Shown: piece after piece, positions 54,438 through 63,589 of the stretch
Numbering within the stretch: position 1 is the stretch's first letter
Layout: each line of letters opens with the position of its first letter
From: Roseibium marinum
Lineage (GTDB): Bacteria; Pseudomonadota; Alphaproteobacteria; Rhizobiales; Stappiaceae
Length of the DNA: 64,000 nt
Assembly: GCF_002906165.1 (NCBI RefSeq)
Contig: NZ_PPCN01000006.1
Location: 186,001-250,000 of the forward strand
Direction of reading: 5' to 3'
Program-made: the position numbers and the translations under genes
Notes under the pieces: model-generated
Told to the model about the DNA's origin: nothing
Seen by the model: the letters and a program-made list of their open reading frames with translations, nothing else
Database searches by the model: none

Positions 54438-56183
54438 ATGCGCCGCCACCTAGAATCCGTTGTCTGTACGCTCACGCTGGCCGCCGCACTCGCCTTTGGA
54501 CAGGCAGCCCCCCTGACGGCTCAGGAAGCCGCTATCTACTCGCTGAAGGACCGGTTCCAGCCGGTCGTCGCGCAAAGCGGCATGGTGGCGAGCCAGGAAG
54601 CCGTGGCGACCGGTGTCGGCGTCGAAATCCTGAAGAAGGGCGGCAATGCGGTGGATGCCGCCATCGCCACCGGCTTCGCCCTTGCGGTAACCCTGCCGCG
54701 CGCCGGTAATCTCGGCGGCGGTGGTTTCATGCTGGTTCACATGGCCGAAAGCGGGAAGACCGAAGCGCTGGACTACCGGGAAAAGGCGCCTGCCGCCGCC
54801 TTCAAGGACATGTTTCTGGGAGAGGACGGCGAACCGGACAACACCAAATCCCGGTTCTCGGGTCTGGCCATCGGTGTTCCGGGAACCGTCGCCGGATTCG
54901 CCGAAGCCCATCGACAGCACGGCAGCGGAAATCTGACCTGGGCGGAGCTGATCGCTCCGGCAATCGAACTGGCCGAAGAGGGCATCACTGTAACGCCCGG
55001 TCTGTCGGCTGCCCTGACGGCGGCCATGCCGCGCCTGACCAAAGACCCGGCAACCGCGGCCGTTTTCTACAAGCTGGGAATGATCCCGCCTCTACCCGGC
55101 GAGGTCTTGAAGCAGCAGGATCTGGCTTCAACCCTGCGCCTGATTGCGGACAAGGGAGCCGACGGGTTTTACCGGGGCGAAGTTGCACAAAGGATCGCCT
55201 CCAGGGTTCAGGAAGGCGGCGGCGGCATGACGGCCGCGGATCTGGCCTCCTATCGACCGGTCTGGCGCAAGCCCGTCACGGGCATCTACCGGGGCTACGA
55301 AATCGCATCCATGCCGCCGCCGTCCTCCGGCGGCGTTCACATCGTCCAGATCCTCAACATGCTGGAACGCTTCCCGGTTGCCGAATACGGCCTGAATTCC
55401 GCCGACAGCATCCACGTCATGTCCGAAGCCATGCGCCGTGCCTATGCGGACCGGTCAAAATATCTCGGCGACCCGGATTATGTCAGCGTTCCCGTGACCG
55501 GCCTCACCTCGCCGGACTATGCGGCGGGACTGGTGAAGACCATCAGCATGGACTCAGCAACCCTTTCCGAAGAGATCGGCCCCGACAATCCGCTTCCCTA
55601 CGAGAGCAACGAGACAACGCATTTTTCCGTCGTCGACAAGGACGGCAACGCGGTTTCGAACACCTATACGCTGAATTTTTCCTATGGTGTCGGCATGATG
55701 GCGGAGGGGACAGGGGTTCTGCTCAACAATGAACTGGATGACTTTTCCGCCAAGCCGGGTGTTCCCAACGCTTACGGACTGATCGGCGGCACCGCGAACG
55801 CCGTCGAGGCCGGCAAGCGTCCATTGTCCTCCATGAGCCCGACGCTCGTCTTCAAGGACGGTGAGTTCTTTCTGGCGACCGGTTCGCCGGGCGGCAGCCG
55901 CATCATCACCACCACCTTGCAGATCATCCTCAATGTCGTCGACCACAAGATGAACATCGCCGAGGCGACGGCGGCACCGCGCATTCATCACCAGTGGCTC
56001 CCGGACGAAATCCGCATCGAGGAAGGGATTTCACCGGACACGATCGAGCTTCTGGAGAAACGGGGACACAAGATCGAGGTCCGCAATGCAATGGGATCCA
56101 CCCAGTCGGTCATGAAGGCCGACGGTGTGCTGGCCGGTGCCTCCGACCCGCGCCGTGTCGGCGCCTTGAGCGCGGGATACTGA
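54438..56183 (+). CDS. ggt: Gamma-glutamyltransferase
   Basis: 581 residues from the ATG at 54438 (GGAG 8 nt upstream). Signal peptide ending LTAQEA, so periplasmic. Cleaves gamma-glutamyl compounds such as glutathione. The autocatalytic site NETTHFSVVD marks the start of the small subunit, where the first Thr is the nucleophile; also GNLGGGGFMLVH, SRFSGLAIGVPG, PPSSGGVH and the substrate lid/loop PLSSMSPTLVF and GSPGGSRIITTT. Confidence 0.95.
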   Translation: MRRHLESVVCTLTLAAALAFGQAAPLTAQEAAIYSLKDRFQPVVAQSGMVASQEAVATGVGVEILKKGGNAVDAAIATGFALAVTLPRAGNLGGGGFMLVHMAESGKTEALDYREKAPAAAFKDMFLGEDGEPDNTKSRFSGLAIGVPGTVAGFAEAHRQHGSGNLTWAELIAPAIELAEEGITVTPGLSAALTAAMPRLTKDPATAAVFYKLGMIPPLPGEVLKQQDLASTLRLIADKGADGFYRGEVAQRIASRVQEGGGGMTAADLASYRPVWRKPVTGIYRGYEIASMPPPSSGGVHIVQILNMLERFPVAEYGLNSADSIHVMSEAMRRAYADRSKYLGDPDYVSVPVTGLTSPDYAAGLVKTISMDSATLSEEIGPDNPLPYESNETTHFSVVDKDGNAVSNTYTLNFSYGVGMMAEGTGVLLNNELDDFSAKPGVPNAYGLIGGTANAVEAGKRPLSSMSPTLVFKDGEFFLATGSPGGSRIITTTLQIILNVVDHKMNIAEATAAPRIHHQWLPDEIRIEEGISPDTIELLEKRGHKIEVRNAMGSTQSVMKADGVLAGASDPRRVGALSAGY

Positions 56184-56328
56184 GTTTGCCTCCGCGCCGG
56201 GTTGGCCGACTGGCGGCCCAACCGATTGACAGGTCCGCAAACCGATGTTAGCGCTATCCAAAGCGCTTTGAACCGTTCTCTGCAGCACGCGATTTCTTCA
56301 AAATTTCCGCTAACCGGGAGGAGCCGTC

Positions 56329-57114
56329 ATGGCCATCAGGACCGTGGTCTGGGGCGAGAACGTCCATGAACAGCACAACAGGATCGTTGCCAGCCTCTAT
56401 CCGGACGGCATGCACCAATGCATCGCCGATGCACTGAACGCCGATCCGGATATCAGCGCGACGACGGCAACGCTCCAGGACCCAGAGCACGGTCTGACGC
56501 AGGAGCGTCTCGCCGAAACGGATGTTCTGGTCTGGTGGGGCCACGCCGCGCATGGCGACGTCGCCGACGACGTCGTGGAGCGCGTCTGCAACGCCGTCTG
56601 GTCCGGCATGGGCATGATGTTTCTGCATTCGGCTCATTTTTCCAAGCCGTTCAAGCGCCTGATGGGCAGCCCCTGCAACCTGACCTGGCGCGAGGCCGGC
56701 GAGCGCGAGCGGCTCTGGGTCACCAGCCGCAACCATCCCATAACCCGGGGCCTGCCGGACAGTTTCGAACTGGAGATGGAGGAAATGTACGGCGAGCCCT
56801 TCGGTGTGCCGGAGCCGCTGGAAACGGTGTTCATCAGCTGGTTCCAGGGCGGCGATGTCTTCCGCTCCGGCCTGACCTACAAGCGTGGCGCGGGCAATGT
56901 CTTCTATTTCCGCCCGGGCCACGAAACCTACCCGACCTACCACGATGCCAATGTGCACACCGTCCTGAAGAACGGGGTGAGGTGGGCCTTCAATCCGATG
57001 GCGCGCGTGAAGGATCCCAATGAGGCCCCGAACGTGCCTGTGGAAGCCGCCCCGGAAAAAATCGAGGAGCGCGGACCGAAGCTTCACGCGGAAGGCGAGG
57101 AAGGTTTCCGCTGA
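56329..57114 (+). CDS. thuA: ThuA-like protein (trehalose utilisation family)
   Basis: 261 residues. Class I glutamine-amidotransferase-like fold as in ThuA: VVWGENVHEQHN, DVLVWWGHAAH, LHSAHFSKPFKRLMGSPCNLTW, SWFQGGDVFRSGLTYKRGAG and PGHETYPTYHDANV. In Sinorhizobium, ThuA and ThuB degrade trehalose, maltitol and sucrose through 3-keto intermediates. Upstream of thuB by 66 nt. No thuEFGK sugar transporter is seen here, so the substrate may differ. Confidence 0.88.
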   Translation: MAIRTVVWGENVHEQHNRIVASLYPDGMHQCIADALNADPDISATTATLQDPEHGLTQERLAETDVLVWWGHAAHGDVADDVVERVCNAVWSGMGMMFLHSAHFSKPFKRLMGSPCNLTWREAGERERLWVTSRNHPITRGLPDSFELEMEEMYGEPFGVPEPLETVFISWFQGGDVFRSGLTYKRGAGNVFYFRPGHETYPTYHDANVHTVLKNGVRWAFNPMARVKDPNEAPNVPVEAAPEKIEERGPKLHAEGEEGFR

Positions 57115-57180
57115 TTTTTCTTTCCCCGGCCGGAAGTGTCGAAAATCCGGCCAACGCTCCCTTCGCGATGGAGACTATTT

Positions 57181-58254
57181 ATGGCGTCTGCCGCAACTCC
57201 GGTCCGGATACTGATCCTTGGCACCGGCAACATGGCCGTCAATCATGTCACGGCCTTTCAGAAAATTCCCGGCGTTGAAATCGTTGCCGGCGTCGACCGG
57301 CGGCCGGAGGTCCTGTCGGATTTTTGCGACCGCTTCGCGATTCCGCACAAGTTCGCGACCCTGGAAAAAGCGATAGCCTGGGGGGAATTCGACGCGGTTT
57401 CCAACGTCACCCCCGATGCAGCGCATCATGCAACGACCCTTGCCCTCTTGAATGCCGGAAAGCACGTCCTTTGCGAAAAGCCGCTGGCGACCAATGCCCG
57501 GCACGCGCTTGAGATGGCGGAGCTGGCGCGGGAAAAGAACCTGGTCGGCATGGTCAACCTCAGCTACCGCAATGTCGCCGTGCTGCAGAAGGCGGCTTCC
57601 CTTGTGGCGGAAGGCGACATCGGGACATTGCGCCACTTCGAAGCCTCTTATCTGCAAAGCTGGCTGACCCAGCCCGCATGGGGAGATTGGCGCACGCAAG
57701 ACCAGTGGCTCTGGCGGCTCTCGACACGTCACGGGTCCAAGGGCGTCCTCGGCGATGTCGGGATTCATATCCTGGATTTTGCCACATATGCCGCCGGCAG
57801 CAGGATCGATGCGCTGTCCTGCCGTCTGAAAACCTTCGACAAGACGGAGGGCGGCAAGATCGGCGAGCATGTTCTGGACGCCAATGACAGTTTCACGCTT
57901 CAGGCGGAGCTGGAAAACGGTGCGCTCGGCACCATCAGCGCCACCCGTTTCGCCTCCGGCCACCTGAACGACCTTCGCCTCAGGCTTTACGGCGATGGCG
58001 GCGGTCTGGAAGTCAGGTTCGAAAAGCGGATCGAAACCCTGCGGATCTGCCGGAACCCCGACCTTGAAACGGCCGACTGGTGTGAGGTGACCGCCGATCC
58101 GGTTCCCACGGTCTATGACCGTTTCGTGTCCGCGATCCGGGAAGGTGCGCCTGCCGAGCCGGGCTTCCGCCATGGCGCGGACCTTCAAAAAGCGCTGGAT
58201 GCCGCCGAGCGGTCGCATGCGGAAGGCAGCCTGTTCCTCAAGATCGGTGATTGA
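57181..58254 (+). CDS. thuB: Gfo/Idh/MocA-family oxidoreductase (ThuB-like)
   Basis: 357 residues from the ATG at 57181 (GGAG 7 nt upstream). Rossmann start VRILILGTGNMAVNH, the EKP motif (LCEKPLATNARHALE) with catalytic Lys, and substrate-domain HGSKGVLGDVGIHILDFATY with the conserved Asp/His. NAD(P)-dependent oxidation of a sugar, probably at C3 together with ThuA. Symbol assigned from context with thuA; other Gfo/Idh/MocA substrates are possible. Confidence 0.82.
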   Translation: MASAATPVRILILGTGNMAVNHVTAFQKIPGVEIVAGVDRRPEVLSDFCDRFAIPHKFATLEKAIAWGEFDAVSNVTPDAAHHATTLALLNAGKHVLCEKPLATNARHALEMAELAREKNLVGMVNLSYRNVAVLQKAASLVAEGDIGTLRHFEASYLQSWLTQPAWGDWRTQDQWLWRLSTRHGSKGVLGDVGIHILDFATYAAGSRIDALSCRLKTFDKTEGGKIGEHVLDANDSFTLQAELENGALGTISATRFASGHLNDLRLRLYGDGGGLEVRFEKRIETLRICRNPDLETADWCEVTADPVPTVYDRFVSAIREGAPAEPGFRHGADLQKALDAAERSHAEGSLFLKIGD

Positions 58255-58675
58255 CCTTGTCCCGGCCCCGGAATGCCGTTCCGGATAGAAGCTGCAGCGG
58301 AGCCTCCTGGCCCCGCTGCAGAAGTGGTACTTGAGGCAGTGCAACCACGGGCAGGACCGTTAATCCGGTCCCTTCCGTATATGCCTGCTGACCCTAGCCC
58401 CCATCCTCCTGAAACTTCGTTCAGCTCGTGGCGTAGGTTTGCCTCAATTTTTAGGCTAACCGGGTTATATCCCGCTCGCTTGAATGGAACACCGAGGTTT
58501 CGCCTCGAAAAAGTTCAAACTCTCTCCCGAATCCAGCGCGGTTTTCCGGGCGAAACCGCGCCCGGGGGAACAGCGAGTCGTTTGCAACAGCTGCGGGATT
58601 TTGCTAAGAGCTGTTTTCGGGATATCATTACGTCTTCCGCTTGTATTTTCACTAGGATCGCCCGGAGAACCGCTC
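58255..58675. other. Intergenic region between thuB and the SPFH/ABC operon
   Basis: 421 bases. Near thuB lie two hairpins, CCGGAA-TGCCG-TTCCGG (58268-58284) and CTGCAGCGG / CCGCTGCAG (58292-58321); neither has a T-run, so termination is uncertain. A promoter candidate lies at 58601-58628. No credible gene. Confidence 0.45.
58601..58628 (+). promoter_or_regulatory. Candidate promoter of the SPFH/ABC/TAXI operon
   Basis: TTGCTA (58601-58606), 16-nt spacer, TATCAT (58623-58628), 48 nt before the first ATG of the operon. Confidence 0.45.
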
Positions 58676-58903
58676 ATGTATTTTGCCATGGTGCTCTATC
58701 TTTTCGCGGCTGCCATCGTCGGTCTGATCGGTCGGAATACAGCTGCCGGTTTCATCGGGATGTTTCTCCTTTCCATCATCGTCAGTCCGCTCCTTGCACT
58801 GATCTTTCTCTTTCTGCTGCGCCCCAACAAGCGCGAGCGGTTGAGGCTTGAGCAAGCCAGGCTGGATGAAGAAATGCGCCAGACCCATCGTCAGACTTTA
58901 TGA
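58676..58903 (+). CDS. Small two-span membrane protein
   Basis: 75 residues from the ATG at 58676 (GGAG upstream). Two membrane segments (about 3-18 and 26-49: AGFIGMFLLSIIVSPLLALI) and a charged tail rich in Arg/Glu (RERLRLEQARLDEEMRQ) that could form a coiled coil. Not assigned to a functional family; proteins of this GFxGxFLLSxxxSPL type are common and uncharacterised. First gene of the operon, 28 nt before the SPFH gene. Confidence 0.72.
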   Translation: MYFAMVLYLFAAAIVGLIGRNTAAGFIGMFLLSIIVSPLLALIFLFLLRPNKRERLRLEQARLDEEMRQTHRQTL

Positions 58904-58931
58904 TCGTTTCAACGGGACAGGGACGAAGCAG

Positions 58932-60224
58932 ATGGCTGTGAGCAGTGGTGCTTCGAACGCCGGTGGTGCGATCGGCCCGGCGCCCGGAAGCCATACGTTT
59001 GGCAACCGGTTCAGGTCATGGAGAAAGCGGCATACCTTTTCCCTAGGTCTGTCGATACTGACCCTCTTGTTTGTGATCGCCATTACGGTGCCAATGGCCG
59101 TCGTGAATGTTCCTGCCGGCCATGTCGGCGTGCTGTGGAAACGGTTCGCGGGCGGAACGGTCACCGATTTTCACTTCAACGAAGGCATTCATCTGATCTT
59201 CCCGTGGAACAGGGCCTTTATCTATGATGCCCGCCTGCGGACAATCGTGCGCAATTATGACACGATCTCCTCCAACGGCCTGACGATGAAGGTCGAGATT
59301 GCTACCCGGTACCGCATCAACAGGGATTCGGTCGGCTCGCTGCACAAGCAGATCGGCCCGAACTATCCCGAGGTGCTGCTCATTCCTGAAATCGGCTCCA
59401 ATGCCCGCGAAGTGATTTCGCGCTACACGCCGGAACAGCTTTATTCGGATGCACGGTCTTTCATACAGGCTCAGATACTGGAGCGGATGGTCACGCAGCT
59501 GGGGTCTTCGCTGATCTCGCAGAGCCCGTCCGGACAGCTTGTCTATATCGAAGACGCCCTGATCCGTTCCGTCAGTCTGCCCGCATCGGTCGTTGAAGCG
59601 ATTGAACGCAAGGCCCAGCAATATCATGTGATGCTCGAATATGATTTCCGGATCGAGCGGGAAGAACTGGAGCGCCAGCGAAAGAATATCGAGGCGCGCG
59701 GGATACGTGAGTTTCAGGAAATCGTTTCCGGAACAATCACCGACGAATATCTTCGCCTGCGGGGAATTGATGCGACATTGGCCATCGCCTCCTCCAACAA
59801 TTCCAAGATCATCGTCATGGGCGGGTCCGACGGGCTTCCGGTTATCCTGAATACCGGTGAATTCAACGCCGGAGCTTCTCAGAGTGGCGACGAGGATACG
59901 CTGGAACGGATTTCCTCACCGCTCGTGCCGAATGCCTCCAAGACGGAAGTGCAGTCGACCAATGCGATTCAACCGGATTCTTTCCGTTTTCAACCTTCCC
60001 CCACTATCGTAGCACCGGTCCCGGCAACCGGCAGCCCAAGTCCTGACACTCCCGGCCTGTCCACCACACAGATCGACACCACACGCAGTACAGTCGCCCC
60101 GGAAACGACCCCCATCGCGCAGGAGCCGGCGATGGCTCCGGACATTGAGGAACCCCAGTCGCGACCGGACAGCTCCGGCGCTTTCAGCACGCCTTCGACA
60201 GTCATCCCCCCAGACAGACAATAG
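58932..60224 (+). CDS. SPFH (stomatin/prohibitin-like, band 7) membrane protein with Ser/Pro/Thr-rich tail
   Basis: 430 residues from the ATG at 58932; an in-frame TTG at 58848 would overlap the previous gene. N-terminal membrane anchor (residues about 37-62, LGLSILTLLFVIAITVPMAV), then the SPFH domain (65-250: VNVPAGHVGVLWKRF, ATRYRINRDSVGSL, IGSNAREVISRYTPEQLYSD) and a helical region (ERQRKNIEARGIREFQEIVS). The last 120 residues are low-complexity Ser/Pro/Thr-rich. SPFH proteins form ring- or cage-like membrane microdomains that control proteases or transporters. The tight link to two exporter genes suggests it organises that transporter (inference). Confidence 0.87.
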   Translation: MAVSSGASNAGGAIGPAPGSHTFGNRFRSWRKRHTFSLGLSILTLLFVIAITVPMAVVNVPAGHVGVLWKRFAGGTVTDFHFNEGIHLIFPWNRAFIYDARLRTIVRNYDTISSNGLTMKVEIATRYRINRDSVGSLHKQIGPNYPEVLLIPEIGSNAREVISRYTPEQLYSDARSFIQAQILERMVTQLGSSLISQSPSGQLVYIEDALIRSVSLPASVVEAIERKAQQYHVMLEYDFRIEREELERQRKNIEARGIREFQEIVSGTITDEYLRLRGIDATLAIASSNNSKIIVMGGSDGLPVILNTGEFNAGASQSGDEDTLERISSPLVPNASKTEVQSTNAIQPDSFRFQPSPTIVAPVPATGSPSPDTPGLSTTQIDTTRSTVAPETTPIAQEPAMAPDIEEPQSRPDSSGAFSTPSTVIPPDRQ

Positions 60225-60228
60225 GACA

Positions 60229-61884
60229 ATGCAGCTATTTGCACTCCTCACGCGTACAGCTGCACTCCCCCTCAAGGCGCTGATCATCATCGCGGCCGGT
60301 TCCAGCCTGTTCAATGTCGGCATCATGATACTCGTGAACCGGGCAGCCCAGGATATCGCGGCGGACGGGGTCGACGATGTCAACTGGCTCATGGCGGGTC
60401 TGTTTTGCGCCGCCATTGCATTTTATCTGGTTTTCGAACTGCGCCTGCTCTCCAGGTTCGCCGTGCTGGTCGAAGACGCGATCCATGCGGTGCGGTGCGA
60501 TATCATACAGCTTCTGCGCGACCTGAATCTGGCCGACAGGGACCGGATCGGCGATGCGGAGCTTTACGATGTAGTTACTCAAGCGTCTGATACGATTTCG
60601 CAGAACAGCCAGTACATTGCCATTGCGTTCCGGTCCGCCATCCTGGTCGTCGCCATTCTTGCCTATATCTTTGTGACGTCGAAAACGACGTTCGTCATGC
60701 TGACATTCGCAATCGGGCTCGCCGGGTTCGTCTATATGCGCCGCGGACAGCGGGTCATGCAGTCTCATATGAGCGTTGCCCAAGACGATCAGAGAATGTT
60801 CGACCGGATTACCGATCAGCTTGACGGCTGGAAGGAAGTCCGGATGCTGCGGCCGCGCCGGATCGAATTGGCCGACGCTTTCAACGCATCCGTGGACCGG
60901 GCCGCCGAAGGCAGGATCACCGTTCAGAACGCCAGTTTCGATCTCTATATTTTCGGTCAGCTCGCCCTGTTCATTCTGCTCGGTGTCGTGGTTTTCGTGG
61001 TCCCCAGCTATACGGACATCAGCACCGGGAACCTCGCCAAAACGGCCACCGCGGTGCTGTTCATCATCGGACCCATAGGGATCATCATTCAGGCGGTTGC
61101 GGTCCTCGGATCGGCGGAGGCATCGGCGGCCCGTATTCTGAACCTGGAGAACCGTCTGGAGGAGTTTTCTTCCGCTACGGACAGCCGCAAACCGGTCAAT
61201 CCGAAAGCCTTTGCCGGTTTCAGCAGGATATCCCTGGAGGCTGCCGAATACGAATATACCGCCGAATCCGGCGTCGAACCCTTCCATCTCGGCCCTGTCG
61301 CTCTTCATGTGGACCGGGGAGAAATCCTGTTCATCTCCGGAGGCAACGGCTCCGGCAAGTCGACGCTGATGCGTATCCTGACCGGTCTCTACGCCCCCTC
61401 CGCCGGGCAGCTCACGGTGGATGGACGAACCATCGGCGCCGTCAACAGGCGCGACTACCGGGCGCTGATTGCGTCGGTACTGTCGAACTATCATCTGTTT
61501 CCGGAACTGTTCGGCCTGCGCGACGTATCGAAGGACGCAGTCATGGAACAGCTCCGCTACTTCGAACTCGACGACGTCGTCGGCATGGAGAACAACCGTT
61601 TCGTCACTCTTGATCTGTCCACCGGGCAGAAGAAGCGTCTTGCCCTCGTTGTTGCCCTGCTCGAGGACCGGCCGGTTCTCGTGCTCGACGAATGGGCCGC
61701 CGATCAGGATCCGCAATTCCGCAAGAAATTTTACCGCGAGCTTCTTCCCAGGCTGAAGGCGCAGGGAAAGACGATCATCGCCGTGACTCACGATGACGCC
61801 TATTTCGATCTCGCCGACCGGCGGGTCCATTTGAGCGAGGGCATGCAGATCGAGGCCGGCCCGGCGCCGGCTGCGGAGGCCTGA
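60229..61884 (+). CDS. Half-ABC transporter, cyclic-peptide exporter type (1)
   Basis: 551 residues, starting 4 nt after the SPFH stop. Six membrane segments in residues 5-320, ABC domain 345-540. Walker A GGNGSGKST, Q-loop region SNYHLFPEL, signature LSTGQKKR, Walker B with the marker LVLDEWAADQDPQFRKKFY, and switch His AVTHDD. The DEWAADQDP sequence and N-terminal fold are typical of the PvdE/SyrD/YojI family, which moves cyclic or modified peptides and siderophores. Probably a heterodimer with the next gene product. No peptide-synthesis gene is seen nearby. Confidence 0.9.
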   Translation: MQLFALLTRTAALPLKALIIIAAGSSLFNVGIMILVNRAAQDIAADGVDDVNWLMAGLFCAAIAFYLVFELRLLSRFAVLVEDAIHAVRCDIIQLLRDLNLADRDRIGDAELYDVVTQASDTISQNSQYIAIAFRSAILVVAILAYIFVTSKTTFVMLTFAIGLAGFVYMRRGQRVMQSHMSVAQDDQRMFDRITDQLDGWKEVRMLRPRRIELADAFNASVDRAAEGRITVQNASFDLYIFGQLALFILLGVVVFVVPSYTDISTGNLAKTATAVLFIIGPIGIIIQAVAVLGSAEASAARILNLENRLEEFSSATDSRKPVNPKAFAGFSRISLEAAEYEYTAESGVEPFHLGPVALHVDRGEILFISGGNGSGKSTLMRILTGLYAPSAGQLTVDGRTIGAVNRRDYRALIASVLSNYHLFPELFGLRDVSKDAVMEQLRYFELDDVVGMENNRFVTLDLSTGQKKRLALVVALLEDRPVLVLDEWAADQDPQFRKKFYRELLPRLKAQGKTIIAVTHDDAYFDLADRRVHLSEGMQIEAGPAPAAEA

Positions 61885-61889
61885 CCGCC

Positions 61890-63506
61890 ATGGAGATGCT
61901 GCGACAGCTGCTGCGCGATCTGGACATGGACAAGGGCAAGTTCCTGCTGATGCTTGTCCTTTCGGCCCTCGGGACCACGATGACGATTGCCGTCGTCAAC
62001 ATGGCGCTCAAACGCGAAGCCGGTGACGGCGAGTTCATGTTCGCGGTGTATTTCCTGCTGAGCATCTTCCTCTACAGCAGCGCCCAGCGCTTCGTGATGA
62101 TGGAAGTCGCGAAAGGCGCGGAGCGGATGATCGCGGAGCAGCGCCGCGATATTCTCGCGGCGACCCGTGCCGCCGACTACACCTCGCTACAGCGCATCGG
62201 CCGCGCACCCATATACAAGGCTGTCACGCAGGAAACGCAGACAATCTCCAACACGCTGCCGATGATCGTTGTGGGCGCGCAGCAAAGCGTGCTTCTGATT
62301 TTCATGTCGTTCTACATTGCCTATCTCTCGGGCGTTGCCTTCGTGCTGATCGGTCTTTTCGGGATATTCGCGGTCTGGTTTCACGTCACCGGACTGACCG
62401 GCCTCAGGAAGCGGACCGAGGCTCTGAAACGCACACAGAACAGACTGTTCGAAGCATTCAGCGGCATGCTTGCGGGGCGCAAGGAGATTGCCTTCAACGA
62501 AGCGCGCGGCCAGGATGTCGTCACCCATATTCAGGCACAGTCTGGCAGAACACGCGCGAACACCGGCCGGATCCGGCGCCACTGGGCAAAACAGTATGTG
62601 CTGACGCAAACGCTGTTCTACATCCTTCTGGGCGTGATGGTTTTTGTCGTTCCCATGTTCACCGAAACCTATCACGACGTGGTCATCCAGGCGACAATGG
62701 CGGCGCTGTTCATGATCGGCTCCCTGTCGAACGTGGCACAGGGCATCCCCGCCGTGAACGACACCGCGCGGGCCCTGAGAACCATCCACGCTCTGAACGA
62801 CCAGTTGCGGGCCTGCGAGCAGGCGCCCGACGATGAAGAACCGCTGCCCGCTGAAAGACACCCGCGGACGCTGGCCCTGGACGCAGTGGGCTACGCCTTC
62901 CAGGACAGCCATGGCAGTCCGACCTTCACGTTGCAACCGGTCGACGCCACCTTCCATCGCGGCAAGATCGCTTTCATCACAGGCGGCAACGGCTCGGGAA
63001 AATCGACGTTGTTCCGCCTGATGACGGGTTTGGTTCATCCGCAAGAAGGTCGGATCCTGATTGACGGGGAACCGGTCCCCCCGGAAGGATTCGGCGCTTA
63101 CCGCGACCGCATAGGCGTGGTATTTTCGGATTATTACCTGTTCCGGTCGCTGCTCGGCCTTGACGATGTCGACCCTTCCCGCGTCTCCGAGCTGCTTGCG
63201 CGGTTCGAACTGACCGGCAAGGTGGAACTGTCCGATGGAGCGTTCACGACCACGGACCTGTCGTCCGGTCAGCGCAAACGCCTCGCGCTGATCGTGGCCC
63301 TCCTGCAGGATCCGCCGATCCTCATGCTGGACGAATGGGCGGCGGATCAGGATCCGCACTTCCGCAAGGTCTTCTATCGCGACATCCTGCCGTCTCTCGC
63401 CGCGGAAGGACGGATTATCATCTGCATCTCGCACGACGAACAATATTTCGATATCGCCGATTCACTTTACGCCATGGCGGACGGACGCATGTCGAAGGTA
63501 AGATGA
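61890..63506 (+). CDS. Half-ABC transporter, cyclic-peptide exporter type (2)
   Basis: 538 residues, 5 nt after the first half-transporter. Membrane part 1-310, ABC domain 330-530. Walker A GGNGSGKST, signature LSSGQRKR, Walker B LMLDEWAADQDPHFRKVFY, switch His CISHDE. Related to but clearly diverged from its neighbour, so the two likely form a heterodimer with two complete ATP sites. Overlaps a 28-codon ORF by ATGA. Confidence 0.9.
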   Translation: MEMLRQLLRDLDMDKGKFLLMLVLSALGTTMTIAVVNMALKREAGDGEFMFAVYFLLSIFLYSSAQRFVMMEVAKGAERMIAEQRRDILAATRAADYTSLQRIGRAPIYKAVTQETQTISNTLPMIVVGAQQSVLLIFMSFYIAYLSGVAFVLIGLFGIFAVWFHVTGLTGLRKRTEALKRTQNRLFEAFSGMLAGRKEIAFNEARGQDVVTHIQAQSGRTRANTGRIRRHWAKQYVLTQTLFYILLGVMVFVVPMFTETYHDVVIQATMAALFMIGSLSNVAQGIPAVNDTARALRTIHALNDQLRACEQAPDDEEPLPAERHPRTLALDAVGYAFQDSHGSPTFTLQPVDATFHRGKIAFITGGNGSGKSTLFRLMTGLVHPQEGRILIDGEPVPPEGFGAYRDRIGVVFSDYYLFRSLLGLDDVDPSRVSELLARFELTGKVELSDGAFTTTDLSSGQRKRLALIVALLQDPPILMLDEWAADQDPHFRKVFYRDILPSLAAEGRIIICISHDEQYFDIADSLYAMADGRMSKVR

Positions 63507-63589
63507 CGGGGCACGAACAGCCTTGTTATCGCGATGCGATGGTATGTAATGGAAAGGTTGAGACAAGTATGCCGGGAAAGCCATCATGA
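63503..63589 (+). CDS. Putative 28-residue peptide between the ABC and TAXI genes
   Basis: ATG at 63503 overlaps the transporter stop (ATGA), and its TGA overlaps the TAXI-gene ATG in the same way. AAGG lies 4 nt upstream. Product MTGHEQPCYRDAMVC... ends GKPS, hydrophilic, two Cys seven residues apart. It may only be a coupling spacer, or a small peptide related to the exporter. No homology recognised; too short to judge by codon use. Confidence 0.35.
   Translation: MTGHEQPCYRDAMVCNGKVETSMPGKPS

Noticed and set aside
58292..58321. 9-bp hairpin after thuB as a Rho-independent terminator
   Set aside because: The stem is good but no T-run follows on either strand; recorded only as a hairpin.
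60235..63443. Long minus-strand frames (531 and 418 codons) across the ABC genes
   Set aside because: Composition is Asp/Gly/His/Arg-rich without motifs; the plus-strand ABC motifs are complete.
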